From NCBI GenBank assembly GCA_003601725.1, contig PIYJ01000020.1, forward strand, positions 1-25,953: a DNA stretch of 25,953 nucleotides, given 5' to 3'. How positions within the stretch are numbered: the first letter of the stretch is position 1; every line of letters starts with the position of its first letter. Positions 6,748 through 15,094 of this stretch are shown in pieces. Below the pieces are notes generated by a model, which worked only from the letters and a program-made list of their open reading frames with translations, had not been told where the DNA came from and did not search any database. The position numbers and the translations under genes were made by a program. Source of the stretch: Candidatus Bathyarchaeota archaeon. GTDB lineage: Archaea > Thermoproteota > Bathyarchaeia > Bathyarchaeales > DTEX01.

Positions 6748-7758
6748 TTGTCTTACACCAGAAAGATTCAGAAGATTGGGGAGAGCTTCTTCGTTTCCCT
6801 TCCTAAGTCATGGATTGAAAGAAACAGTCTCAGCAGAGGAGACATCGTTACCCTAGTCGAAAAATCTGATGGAACTATCTCGCTCTATGGAGAATCAAAG
6901 AAGAGAGAGCCGAAAGAGATAACCTTAATTGTAGAGAAGGATGAGCCGATAAGGTCGTTGAGAAGAAGATTAACAGGTGCCTATGTTGATGGATTTGACC
7001 TTATCTACCTTAAGGCTGAAACAGGGTTTTCCGATGAGCAGCAGGATGCGATAAGGGAGATTACTGAGGGACTCTTCGGACTAGAAATAGTTGAGTTATC
7101 CTCGCATCAGATAATAATCCAATGTCTCTTAACGAGGAGTATTCCTATTGAGAGAATGATCAATGGAATCCATAATACGATAAAATCAATGTTCAGTGAG
7201 ACGATCTCCGCATTAGAGGAGAGAGAACCAGCAAAGGCTCAAGGCGTCATAAGGAGAACCCGATATGTCAAGAGGCTCTCCCTCATGGTTCACCGTCTCC
7301 TCCGAAGTCTAATAGCATTTCCAGAAGAGGGAGTAGGGAAGATTAAGCCGATAGACGGCGTGGACTTTCTCAGAGTAGTAGAAAGGATCACAGAGATCTC
7401 CGGGGCCGTTAAAAGAATCGCTGAAAGCGTATTAAAATGGAAGAATCATAGCGGAGATTTCCTCAGAGAGAAACTGATTGATTTGTGCAGTAAAGTTTTG
7501 AGGTTATATGATGAGTCGATTCATGCATTAATGTACAAGGATATTCGGCTGGCTAACCACGTGATTGATGAAAAGATGGAACTTGAATTCGCTAATCTAT
7601 GGGATCGTCTTATGAAGGCTGAACAGGAACCCTTAATTTCAGCCTCGGCGTTTCCGTTCCTTCATCGAATCATAGATAACCTCGAGCGGATAAGCATCTA
7701 CACCGTTGAAATCGCTGAGATCGCCATAGACCACGCTGAAGAAACCTCTCAAAAATGA
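6748..7758 (+). CDS. AbrB-PhoU fusion regulator (phosphate uptake regulator family)
   Basis: This is a 336-residue protein. Residues about 1-48 form a SpoVT/AbrB-like swapped-hairpin DNA-binding domain (RKIQKIGESFFVSLPKSW, then RGDIVTL). The rest is mainly helical and fits two PhoU-type three-helix bundles (about 120-205 and 210-325), with heptad-like stretches such as SGAVKRIAESVLKWKNH and LERISIYTVEIAEIAI. Fusions of this type are common in archaea and usually annotated as PhoU-family regulators. A pst phosphate transporter is not present next to it; instead it diverges from the hydrogenase operon. The start is TTG 6748, supported by a GGAGG-rich ribosome-binding site 5-10 bases upstream. 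The ligand and regulon are unknown. Confidence 0.8.
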   Translation: MSYTRKIQKIGESFFVSLPKSWIERNSLSRGDIVTLVEKSDGTISLYGESKKREPKEITLIVEKDEPIRSLRRRLTGAYVDGFDLIYLKAETGFSDEQQDAIREITEGLFGLEIVELSSHQIIIQCLLTRSIPIERMINGIHNTIKSMFSETISALEEREPAKAQGVIRRTRYVKRLSLMVHRLLRSLIAFPEEGVGKIKPIDGVDFLRVVERITEISGAVKRIAESVLKWKNHSGDFLREKLIDLCSKVLRLYDESIHALMYKDIRLANHVIDEKMELEFANLWDRLMKAEQEPLISASAFPFLHRIIDNLERISIYTVEIAEIAIDHAEETSQK

Positions 7759-7978
7759 CGACTAAAAAAGAGAGATTTCCGCTTGGGAGATTTTCAGCTG
7801 GATAACTTCAGAACTAATCGCGTATTGATAACCCTATAACTTTAATCAGGAATTTAGAATTTTCCCGTATGATTAAAACAATCAATACAATTACTTACTC
7901 TTCGAATCTTTGTGGAGGATCTTTAAGCGATATTTAATAGATCACGATGATTTCCCCCAGTGAGGCTAAGGTTTTCTA

Positions 7979-8599
7979 TCAAGTCAGATCTTTCAGGGAT
8001 GATTTGAGAATATAATGAATTGACGAGAGTATTACGGCGCTCGTTATCACCGCGATTGCCACATGCAGTGAGAACCCTTTCATTGCAACCCCCAAGGCTG
8101 TTCCCGCTGCTGGAGGATGCTCCGTATCTATAACTACCATTATAAAGATCGAGATTCCGACAGCAAGCGAGTATGCGGAAATCGAGTACAAAAAGGAAGG
8201 CTGCGGAAGTAAAGTGCAGAGAGAACCGGAGAGAAGGCCGACGATGTGGCCCCCAATGACGTTTCTAGGTTTAGCTGTGACGTTCTTCGGCATCGCGAAG
8301 ACTATGAAGGCGGAGGCCCCTATTGATGCTATTATGACTGCCTGTTCTATGCTCAAGAATAGAAGGACAACAAGCACTGCGAGGGTGGCGAGAAAACTCT
8401 GATAGAGATAATTCTTCCAGAACAATTTGAATTTTTCTACGTACTTCCCTAGACTGTTAGGTTCTCCTTTGATCTTACGAGATAGTACGGGTCTTCCTGC
8501 CATTTTGATCATCAAAAAAGCTATGCTCATCAGCGTATTTCTCGCTCGTGCTTTCACAGAGGGCCATGCGCCTCCCTTTACGTGTCTGTTACCTTTCAA
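7979..8599 (-). CDS. HPP-family integral membrane protein
   Basis: This is a membrane protein of up to 206 residues with about four to five hydrophobic helices after residue 62. It has the family-defining segment DTEHPPAAGTALG (HPP at 161-163) and the upstream PKNVIGGHIVGLLSG. HPP proteins are small inner-membrane proteins; some cyanobacterial members have been linked to nitrite transport, but no substrate can be assigned here. The start is uncertain. The longest frame begins with TTG at 8599 without a clear ribosome-binding site. GTG 8557 follows an AGGGAGG by 13 bases, and ATG 8530 is a further option. A TATA-like TATCTATA near 8613 would favour one of the shorter starts. It converges on the PhoU gene. 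Confidence 0.78.
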   Translation of the reverse strand: MKGNRHVKGGAWPSVKARARNTLMSIAFLMIKMAGRPVLSRKIKGEPNSLGKYVEKFKLFWKNYLYQSFLATLAVLVVLLFLSIEQAVIIASIGASAFIVFAMPKNVTAKPRNVIGGHIVGLLSGSLCTLLPQPSFLYSISAYSLAVGISIFIMVVIDTEHPPAAGTALGVAMKGFSLHVAIAVITSAVILSSIHYILKSSLKDLT

Positions 8600-8736
8600 A
8601 TCAACTCTGTATAGATACTTTAACTTTAAGGTTAGAATTATCTTGGCACCTTTAGGGAAATAACAGTTATTCTTTCTTCTCCTTGAGATTACATCTTACA
8701 TCTCTTCGGTCCCTACATAGATTCTGGTTTTTCTTT
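8600..8736. other. Non-coding stretch between the HPP gene and the carB remnant
   Basis: Together with 8737-8980 this forms a 381-base gap without an intact gene. It holds the likely HPP promoter near 8605-8620 (minus strand). A 60-codon plus-strand frame at 8683-8865 is antisense to the carB remnant and has no protein-like character. Confidence 0.5.
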
Positions 8737-8940
8737 TCAGCGCAAAAAAGCAGCTCCGATCATGACTTTTCTGAAGAGCTCACGACCCTCGGTCTCCTCT
8801 ATTGCTCTTGTCGAGGTTCCGAGAACCTTCACGTCGTATTTTTCGAGAACACCGCTCTTTACTAGTTGAACCCCGCAATTGAGATCTCGGGCTGTTTCGT
8901 TCAATTCTCGGATCATGAGATCCTTAAAAACAGTGAAATA
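8737..8940 (-). pseudogene. carB: Remnant of carB, carbamoyl-phosphate synthase large subunit
   Basis: The minus-strand reading frame from 8883 down to 8761 encodes a stretch of about 41 residues unmistakably like the N-terminal carboxyphosphate synthetase domain of CarB: LNCGVQLVKSGVLEKYDVKV, followed by LGTSTRAIEETEGRELFRKVM. This corresponds to the conserved LNCAxELxxxGVLEKYGVxVLGTxxxAIxxxEDRxxF region. A full CarB is about 1,070 residues; here similarity begins and ends abruptly, a TGA follows at 8737-8739, and neither the upstream ATP-grasp sequence nor the downstream sequence is recognisable. It could be translated from ATG 8916 as a 59-residue peptide, but decay or a partial insertion is more likely. 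A working carB, if present, must be elsewhere. Confidence 0.72.
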
Positions 8941-8944
8941 TTAC

Positions 8945-8953
8945 CAAAAAAAG
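8945..8953 (-). terminator. T-tract terminator after porB
   Basis: About 30 bases downstream of the porB stop, the minus strand has an uninterrupted run of T residues preceded by CCCCTCC. This is the usual archaeal intrinsic termination signal, and it separates the por operon from the carB remnant. Confidence 0.55.
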
Positions 8954-8980
8954 GAGGGGAATTATAGTTACGACGGTTAG

Positions 8981-9901
8981 CTATGCTTCTCCGCATAGCT
9001 CAGTTATTCTCTTCCAGTTTTCATCTACATACTGTTGAAGTTCATCGATTACATGCTTGAACTGCGGCTGGAAGAGATGTCTGAATCTCCCTTGAATCTT
9101 CAAGAACTCCTCAATCGGCTTCGGCTTTGGCACCTTAATATTTAGTTTGTATTTGCCCTTCTCAACCTCGTAGACAGGCCAGTATCGGGTTTGAACGGCG
9201 AGCCGTGCGAGTTCAATGCTCTTCGCTGAGTCATGCCTCATGCCGAGGGGACAGGGGGAGAACACATGTATGACGGCTGGCCCCTCAACCTCTAAGCCTT
9301 TCCGAACCTTTGTGATGTAATCGTTCCAGTAAGCCGGAGAAGCAGTTGCAGCGTATTCTATTCCGTGAGCCGCACAGATTCCTATGAAGTCCTTTTTGAA
9401 CTCTGGTTTTCCGGGAATCTTCGTTCCAGCCGGGCTGGTTGTAGTTGCAGCTCCATGCGGAGTTGCTCCTGATCTTTGTATTCCAGTATTCATGTATGCT
9501 TCGTTGTCATAGCAGATATATAGGAAGTCATGTCCCCGTTCTAGGGCTCCGGATATAGCTTGGATTCCGATATCGAAGGTTCCGCCGTCTCCTCCGAAGG
9601 CGATTATGTCGACTTTTTTGTCCCAAGCACCTCTCTTCGCCATCGCCTTGTATGCAGATTCAATCCCCGAGGCTACGGCAGCTGCATTCTCGAAGGCTAC
9701 GTGGACCCATGCAACCTTCCATGCGGTGTACGGGTAGATTGTTGAGGCTACTTCCATGCATCCCGTTGCATTCACAACCACGGTCGGTCCGCGAAGAGCC
9801 TTCATCGTCATTCTTGCTACTATGCCGGCGCCGCATCCAGCGCAGAGCCTATGTCCAGAGGTGAATAGCTCCTCAGTTGGAAGATCCTTTAACCTTACCA
9901 T
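8981..9901 (-). CDS. porB: Pyruvate:ferredoxin oxidoreductase subunit beta
   Basis: This 306-residue subunit binds thiamine pyrophosphate and the proximal [4Fe-4S] cluster. The cluster ligands are visible: HRLCAGCG (C20, C23), ATGCMEV (C48) and SPCPLG (C217). The TPP/Mg motif is GDGGTFDIG from residue 104 through YDNEAYMNTG near 131-140. Oxidative decarboxylation of pyruvate to acetyl-CoA and CO2 yields two reduced ferredoxins. It is the last gene of the archaeal gamma-delta-alpha-beta set. The ATG lies one base after the porA stop, and a GGGAGTGA motif overlaps that stop. Specificity for pyruvate over other 2-oxoacids is family inference. Confidence 0.94.
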   Translation of the reverse strand: MVRLKDLPTEELFTSGHRLCAGCGAGIVARMTMKALRGPTVVVNATGCMEVASTIYPYTAWKVAWVHVAFENAAAVASGIESAYKAMAKRGAWDKKVDIIAFGGDGGTFDIGIQAISGALERGHDFLYICYDNEAYMNTGIQRSGATPHGAATTTSPAGTKIPGKPEFKKDFIGICAAHGIEYAATASPAYWNDYITKVRKGLEVEGPAVIHVFSPCPLGMRHDSAKSIELARLAVQTRYWPVYEVEKGKYKLNIKVPKPKPIEEFLKIQGRFRHLFQPQFKHVIDELQQYVDENWKRITELCGEA

Positions 9902-9902
9902 T

Positions 9903-11081
9903 TCACTCCCTCACTCCTACGAATTTTAAGGGTTCCTTAACCACTCCTGTTTTGGCTACTTCAAGCGTCTCGTTGAAGACCGTTTCGATGTCGAATGGTG
10001 TCATATCTCTTCCCCCAAGACCGTAAATCACGTTGAACACGCCGAGTTTAATGCCTTCACGGTAAAGCGTTGCGATGGTATCGCTGCAGAGGGGGCCGTA
10101 AGGAGCGCCTATGCTGCAGGCGCGATCAAGAACGGCTAAAGCTTTGAGGTTCTCGATCGCCTTTACGATTTGCTCCGCTGGGAACGGTCTGTAGACCCAA
10201 GGTTTTATGACCCCGACTTTTTTGCCTTTGCTTCTCATGCTTTTAGCTACTGCTTTAGCTGTTCCCGCCGTGCTTCCTAGGCAGATGATAGCTGCTTCTG
10301 CGTCATCCATGCCGAAGGTCTCGATGAAATCGTATCTTCTACCGGTGAGCTCTGCGAATTCATTGTTTACTCTGCTTATCGTCTTGGGTGAATTGTTCAT
10401 GGCTTCAACGTGCTGACGTTTCGTCTCGAAGAAGAAGTCAGTAAGACATAAGGCGCCGACTGTGATCGGCTTGTCAGGATCAACTCTTAACACTGGCTTT
10501 CTTGTTGAGACAAACTTTTCTACTTCTGCGTCATCTAGGACTTTTACTCCCTCAAGCGAATGGGAGAGGATGAAGGCGTCAAGATTAACTGTTACTGGGA
10601 GAAGAACATCTGGATCTTCAGCAATCCTGAAGGCTTGGAGAACCCAATCGTATGCTTCTTGAGCGTTCTCGACGTATATTTGTATCCACCCGCAGTCTCT
10701 TGATCCCATCATGTCTGAATGGTCACAGTGTATGTTAATCGGCGCGGAGAGCGTCCTATTCACAACGCCCATGACAATTGGACATCTAAGGCTGGAAGCG
10801 ATGTACAATATCTCATGCATCAACGCGAGTCCTTGACTTGCAGTAGCGGTGAATACCCTTGCACCTGTGAGGCTTGCCCCTACGCAGGCGGACATGGCTG
10901 AGTGTTCCGATTCGACGCAGACGAATTCTGTGTGAACCTCACCGTTATGAACGTACTCGCTGAATTCCTCTACGATTAGGGTCTGAGGGGTGATTGGATA
11001 GGCTGCGACGACATCAACATTGCATTGTTTAACGGCATAAGCGACTGCTCCGTCTCCGGTTAGACCTAATATCTTGCTCAT
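9903..11081 (-). CDS. porA: Pyruvate:ferredoxin oxidoreductase subunit alpha
   Basis: This 392-residue subunit carries the pyrimidine-binding and substrate-facing domain. The hallmark AAYPITPQT is near residues 27-34, followed by VESEHSAMSACVGASLTGAR and ATASQGLALMHE (about 57-90). The YPITPQ threonine and the glutamate of VESEH contact substrate and TPP in characterised enzymes. The C-terminal third is the transketolase-C-like domain, with GVIKPWVYRPFP. Length and domain order match archaeal PorA. The ATG overlaps the porD stop as ATGA. A 2-isovalerate or 2-oxoglutarate enzyme is less likely given the overall match but cannot be excluded by reading. Confidence 0.94.
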   Translation of the reverse strand: MSKILGLTGDGAVAYAVKQCNVDVVAAYPITPQTLIVEEFSEYVHNGEVHTEFVCVESEHSAMSACVGASLTGARVFTATASQGLALMHEILYIASSLRCPIVMGVVNRTLSAPINIHCDHSDMMGSRDCGWIQIYVENAQEAYDWVLQAFRIAEDPDVLLPVTVNLDAFILSHSLEGVKVLDDAEVEKFVSTRKPVLRVDPDKPITVGALCLTDFFFETKRQHVEAMNNSPKTISRVNNEFAELTGRRYDFIETFGMDDAEAAIICLGSTAGTAKAVAKSMRSKGKKVGVIKPWVYRPFPAEQIVKAIENLKALAVLDRACSIGAPYGPLCSDTIATLYREGIKLGVFNVIYGLGGRDMTPFDIETVFNETLEVAKTGVVKEPLKFVGVRE

Positions 11082-11365
11082 CTTTTCTCCTCCACCATTG
11101 TGATCGCTTTAACTGGACATTCATTAGCGCATATACCGCATCCCTTGCAGTATTCATAGTTAATGCTCACTTTTTTCTCCTCCCGTATTACCGCTCCGTC
11201 TGGACAATAGATCCAGCATAGGAGACAGTTTATGCATTTTTCTTCATCTATTATCGGCCTAAAGGCCCGCCAGTCGCCCGTCTTATATTTCATGGCTGAG
11301 CCTGGCTCTAGGAGAACTCCAGCCATGGGTATTGATTTCCATCCTGGTTTAGATTCTTCACTCAA
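11078..11365 (-). CDS. porD: Pyruvate:ferredoxin oxidoreductase subunit delta (ferredoxin-like)
   Basis: This 95-residue subunit has two [4Fe-4S] motifs, CINCLLCWIYCP (C44, C47, C50, C54) and CKGCGICANECP (C73, C76, C79, C83). It passes electrons from the TPP site to soluble ferredoxin. The N-terminal 40 residues (PGSAMKYKTGDWRAFRPI) are typical of PorD. The start is TTG 11365, overlapping the end of porG by 8 bases, with GGAGG nine bases upstream. The first in-frame ATG (codon 14) would remove conserved sequence. Confidence 0.93.
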   Translation of the reverse strand: MSEESKPGWKSIPMAGVLLEPGSAMKYKTGDWRAFRPIIDEEKCINCLLCWIYCPDGAVIREEKKVSINYEYCKGCGICANECPVKAITMVEEKR

Positions 11366-11915
11366 TACCTTTCGCCTCCTCGTATGCTCTCTTAATAACT
11401 GCCACGTTTTTTTCTCCGACGGCTCCTGGAAATCTCTCAGTGACTACTTTGCTTAGGGACTCTAACGTTACAAGTGGAGATGCCTTGACAAGAGCGCCCA
11501 GCATCGCTGTGTTGTAAATCGGTCTTCCAAGCACATCTAGCGCTATCCGCGTGGCGTTAACCGTGTAAACTTTAGCCTTTTCCGTCTTCAATGATTCCTT
11601 TAGTTCCTGAGGGGCCTTTTCAGTATTCGCAACGACTGTTCCGTCTTCAACTAGACCCTTCGTTACGTCTATTTGGCCGATAAGCGTCGGGTCTACTATT
11701 ACTATGATACTTGGGTTGTAGATGTGGCTATGAATGGTTATCGGGTCATCTGAGATTCTAGTGTAGCCGGTAACCGGAGCGCCTCTACGTTCCGGTCCGA
11801 ATTCTGGGAATGCTTGGACGTATTTTCCGTCAAGCAGCGCTGCCTGCGCGAGTAATCGGCTGACGGTGACTATGCCTTGTCCTCCTCTGCCGTGCCATCT
11901 GACTTCAACTAACAA
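11358..11915 (-). CDS. porG: Pyruvate:ferredoxin oxidoreductase subunit gamma
   Basis: This 185-residue gamma subunit has the family signatures RWHGRGGQGIVT (residues 6-17) and FPEFGPERRGAPV (36-48). It forms the scaffold/CoA-binding part of the heterotetrameric enzyme. It is first in the four-gene operon gamma-delta-alpha-beta, the standard archaeal order. The start is a TTG, well supported by GGAGG seven bases upstream; no in-frame ATG lies near the N-terminus. Confidence 0.94.
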   Translation of the reverse strand: MLVEVRWHGRGGQGIVTVSRLLAQAALLDGKYVQAFPEFGPERRGAPVTGYTRISDDPITIHSHIYNPSIIVIVDPTLIGQIDVTKGLVEDGTVVANTEKAPQELKESLKTEKAKVYTVNATRIALDVLGRPIYNTAMLGALVKASPLVTLESLSKVVTERFPGAVGEKNVAVIKRAYEEAKGIE

Positions 11916-11973
11916 TCCGATTCCTCCACGGTGTTTTAGCTTCTTTTTGTGGTTAATCTCAACTGGAAAGGGA

Positions 11974-11986
11974 CATATAACTTTAC
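11974..11986 (-). promoter_or_regulatory. BRE/TATA promoter of the por operon
   Basis: On the minus strand GTAAAG (BRE-like, 11981-11986) directly precedes TTATATG (11974-11980). This predicts a transcript start near 11950 and a leader of about 35 bases that includes the porG GGAGG. Confidence 0.6.
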
Positions 11987-12002
11987 CTAAAATGCTGAAA
12001 GA

Positions 12003-13184
12003 TTAATCGCGAGAAAACCTATGTCTCCTCATCAGCTGTATAAGAAACACCACGATGCTTAGGAGGAAGCCGTAAATGTAGGGAACGTTGCCAGCAAACT
12101 CGGAGAGGAAGCCACCTATCAATGGTCCTAGAAAATATCCAACTCCAATAAGGCTTTCGAATACTCCAGCTGCATAACCTCTTGATGACTTCCGCCATTT
12201 AAGCACAAAAGTTATTGACGCTGCATAGGAGATTCCCGCTCCGAACCCGAAGATTAAGAAGCATATCAAAAATAATAATGCGGTGCTGCTGTAGAACGTT
12301 ATCAGAGATGCAAATCCAAGAGTCAATGAACCTGCAAGAAACATGCCAGTCTTCTTTATCCGCTCTTCTATTCTAGTTGCATGGTAGAAAGTTACGGCTC
12401 TGGCGACGCCGAAAGTGAAAGCCATTACTCCTATCTCGAAGGCTGATATTCCTAAATCCCTTGCATAGGATGGAAATAGAGACATCAAGATGCCGACGAT
12501 TGACGAGAAAAGAAAGATCGTTGCTAGAACGGTTACTATTGATCCGTCACGCTCACCATCCATTTCCCGATTTTCCCCTGAGCCTTTTTCGGCATCCAAA
12601 AGTTTTGGGGGCTCTCTAACTACTAAGATGCTGAGTACCCCGAAAGATATGAGGATCAGCATCGAGAAGACGAAGGGAGCCTTGATTGACAATTCATCTA
12701 TTAATATGCCTCCCAGCAAGGGGCCGACAACCATCGCAGAACCCCAAGAGATATTAAATTTTTTCAATGCATCCTCCAGCCTTTCAAGAGCCGAATCAGC
12801 GATTAAAGATTCCACCGCAGGCCAGAAAGCCGCGACGGAAATCCATTCTAAAATTTTTATTGGAATGAACATCAAAGGCTCTTGAACTAAGCTGTAGAGA
12901 AGACAGGATGCTCCGTAAGAGAATAGAGAGGCTGAGATGAAATTTTTCCTTCCTATTCTATCGCAGAGAATACCTGAGACCAGCGGCATGAAGGAATAGA
13001 CCAGTCCGCCTGCTGAGCCTATGAGGCCGACGATGAATAACGAAGCGCCCAACATATTAGCGTAGATCGGGACAGCTATGCTTACAACGCCTACTATCAT
13101 CTGGCATGCAAACGCCGCGAGGAAGATGAAGTTCAAAGAGAACTTTTCACTACGTAACGTTCCGCACACCTTGCTTCGGCACAA
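12003..13184 (-). CDS. Major facilitator superfamily transporter
   Basis: This is a membrane protein of up to 393 residues with two six-helix halves separated by a charged loop near residues 200-225 (EKGSGENREMDGERDG). The MFS motif A is clear in loop 2-3 (GILCDRIGRK, residues 71-80). The second half has the weaker GFGAGISYAAS and GVGYFLGPLIGGFLSE helices. The sequence resembles the drug/sugar-efflux-like MFS_1 group, but no substrate can be read from it. The start is uncertain: TTG 13184 gives the longest frame and GTG 13169 is an alternative, and neither has a convincing ribosome-binding site, so it may be leaderless. It is oriented with the por operon but separated by that operon's own promoter. 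Confidence 0.85.
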   Translation of the reverse strand: MCRSKVCGTLRSEKFSLNFIFLAAFACQMIVGVVSIAVPIYANMLGASLFIVGLIGSAGGLVYSFMPLVSGILCDRIGRKNFISASLFSYGASCLLYSLVQEPLMFIPIKILEWISVAAFWPAVESLIADSALERLEDALKKFNISWGSAMVVGPLLGGILIDELSIKAPFVFSMLILISFGVLSILVVREPPKLLDAEKGSGENREMDGERDGSIVTVLATIFLFSSIVGILMSLFPSYARDLGISAFEIGVMAFTFGVARAVTFYHATRIEERIKKTGMFLAGSLTLGFASLITFYSSTALLFLICFLIFGFGAGISYAASITFVLKWRKSSRGYAAGVFESLIGVGYFLGPLIGGFLSEFAGNVPYIYGFLLSIVVFLIQLMRRHRFSRD

Positions 13185-13266
13185 GTAACAGCGATGAAAT
13201 TAAAAAATTATCGGTTAAATGATGCAAAACGAAGATGAAAAATCTTTAATTCTATTTGGCGATGTC

Positions 13267-13273
13267 TAAAAAA
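13267..13273 (-). terminator. T-tract terminator after the thermosome gene
   Basis: Twelve or so bases beyond the thermosome stop, the minus strand reads CCCCTC followed by a T run, a plausible archaeal terminator separating it from the MFS gene. Confidence 0.45.
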
Positions 13274-13285
13274 GAGGGGTAGGTT

Positions 13286-14919
13286 CTACGCGAACCCTCC
13301 GCCGTATCCTCCAGGTGGACCTGGAGGCGTTTTAGGCATTTTCGTTTTCCCAGCTGCGATGACGTCGTCTATTTTGAGTATCATTGTCGCTGCTTCCGTC
13401 GCTGACTTTATGACCTGCTTCTTGACGGCGAGAGGCTCATAGACTTCAAGTTTCTGCATGTCATTCACTTTGCCTTCGAATACATCTACGCCTGCCCATG
13501 TCTCACCCTTCTCATGAGTAGCTCTCAGCTCAGACAAGATGTCTATTGGATCTAAACCTGCATTCTCAGCTAAGGTGACTGGAACGACTTCAATGGCTTC
13601 GGCGAAGCTTTGAACTGCCAGTTGTTCGCGTCCAGGAAGAGACTCAGCGTATTCCCTCAGTTCTCTTGCAACTTCGATCTCTGGGGCTCCTCCGCCTGCG
13701 AGTATCTTCGGCTCTTGAACGACGTCTCTGACGACGCAGAGAGCGTCATGAACTGATCTTTCAGCCTCATCCACGATTCGTTCGGTTCCTCCGCGGATCA
13801 GAATCGCGACGGAATGGGGGTCTTTGCAGCCTTCGATGAAGACCATCTTGTCATCGCCGATCTTCCGCTCCTCAACCAAAGCCGCGTAACCGAGATCTTC
13901 AGATTTCAAGTCGTCGAGGTTTGTGACTATTCTTCCACCGGTGGCCTTCGCGAGTTTTTCCATATCGGATTTTTTAGCCCGTCGAACAGCAAGGATCTTT
14001 TCTCTCGCTAGGAAATGCTGAACCATATCGTCAATGCCTTTTTGGCAGATAAGCACGTTTGCACCTGTCGCAGCGACTTTTTCAGCCATGCTTCGCAGCA
14101 TGTTCTCTTCTTCTTTTAGAAAGGCCTCCATGGCCTCTGGGGAGTCAATGTTTATCTTTGCGTCGAATTCGGTCTTTTCAACCTCTAATGGGCAGTTCAG
14201 CAATGCGATCTTAGCGTTCTCCACACGCTTCGGCATGCCGGAGTGGACGACTTCTTTGTCTAGGACTATGCCTTTGATGAGTTTCGTCCCGGTTACGTTA
14301 CAGATTCTCCTGGCTTCTTTTCAACCATGATGTCATCCAGGTCTACTCTGTATTCGTCGCCGACTTTTCGAGCTATATAGAGAACAGCGTCGACAACGAT
14401 GTCGGCTAGCTGCTTCCTATTCTCTGAGACTATCTTGCTCGCCATTGAGGTCATTGCAACCTTCTTTAATGCTTCCTTGTCTGTTGGGTCTACTGGGATC
14501 GCGATCTTCTCTAAGACCTCAAGCGCCTTGTCAGCAGCCTTCCTATAGCCGTCGATGATGACTGTTGGATGAACATTCTTGTCTTCGGCTTTTGAAAGTA
14601 ATTCGCCGGCTACGATGACCGATGTTGTTGTTCCATCTCCAACCTCGTCGTCTTGGGTTTTGGCGACTTCAACCATCATCTTAGCCGCTGGATGCTCAAC
14701 CTCGATCTCGTCAAGGATCGTCCTTCCATCGCTTGTGATCGTAACGTCGCCTAGACTGTCAACAAGCATCTTATCCATGCCCTTGGGGCCTAGAGAGCTC
14801 TTAACAGCTTGAGCGATGATTTTAGCAGCCATGATATTATTGTGCTGAGCGTCTCTGCCTCGGGATCTCGTAGAACCTTCTTTCAATATTAAAACTGGTA
14901 CTGATTGTCCTATAGACAT
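13286..14919 (-). CDS. Thermosome (group II chaperonin) subunit, frame broken by a 5-bp duplication
   Basis: This gene encodes an archaeal chaperonin subunit that folds proteins by ATP-driven ring closure. The upstream part (14293-14919) has SSLGPKGMDKMLVD (41-54), the ATPase motif GDGTTTS with D95, and ends in VEKKPGESVT. The downstream part (from about 14290 to 13286) continues with KLIKGIVLDKEVVHSGMPKR, RIVDEAERSVHDAL and LAGGGAPEIEVARELREYA, and ends in a Gly/Pro tail. The two parts join at residue 208, where the pentamer GTTAC (plus strand) is present twice at 14292-14301. Removing one copy restores a single 542-residue protein of normal length. The mutation may be real or a sequence error. 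ATG 14919 has AGAGG upstream. It would be read as two separate genes by automatic callers; ATG 14236 is internal. Confidence 0.93.
14292..14301. repeat. 5-bp tandem duplication that shifts the thermosome frame
   Basis: GTTAC-GTTAC on the plus strand (GTAAC twice on the coding strand). With one copy the coding strand reads E-S-V-T-G-T-K-L-I-K-G in the expected chaperonin alignment; with two it gives ESVT then a stop. Confidence 0.85.
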
Positions 14920-14960
14920 GATGATGCCTCTTAAAGTTTTGAATCAAAGAAATGCGCCGA

Positions 14961-14976
14961 GTTTATATACTTTTCG
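14961..14976 (-). promoter_or_regulatory. Strong BRE/TATA promoter of the thermosome gene
   Basis: On the minus strand CGAAAA (BRE-like) is followed by GTATATAAAC, close to the ideal archaeal promoter. The predicted start is near 14938-14940, giving a leader of about 20 bases with AGAGG. It is the best-looking promoter in the window, fitting a highly expressed chaperone. Confidence 0.75.
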
Positions 14977-15038
14977 TAAGGAGCCTCAAGGTCTGACAGG
15001 ATGAAAAATTATTCATCAACATCTCACTGGGAAGCATC

Positions 15039-15048
15039 ATATTTAATA
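15039..15048 (+). promoter_or_regulatory. Candidate TATA box for the 15095 operon
   Basis: ATATTTAATA on the plus strand would start transcription near 15070, about 25 bases before the ATG at 15095 and just upstream of its GGGGGATGA ribosome-binding site. Confidence 0.45.
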
Positions 15049-15094
15049 GAAGATAAAAAGACTAATAAAATTGGGGACTGTTGGGGGATGATTA

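Noticed and set aside
7759..7978. tRNA or small RNA in the gap between the PhoU and HPP genes
   Set aside because: No cloverleaf, box C/D pair or strong promoter could be found by eye; the genes simply converge here.
8683..8865. 60-codon plus-strand frame
   Set aside because: It is antisense to the CarB-like fragment and has no protein-like features.
13286..14236. Separate chaperonin-like gene starting at ATG 14236
   Set aside because: The sequence continues upstream in the same frame into the thermosome core and joins the 5' part once the 5-bp duplication is removed.
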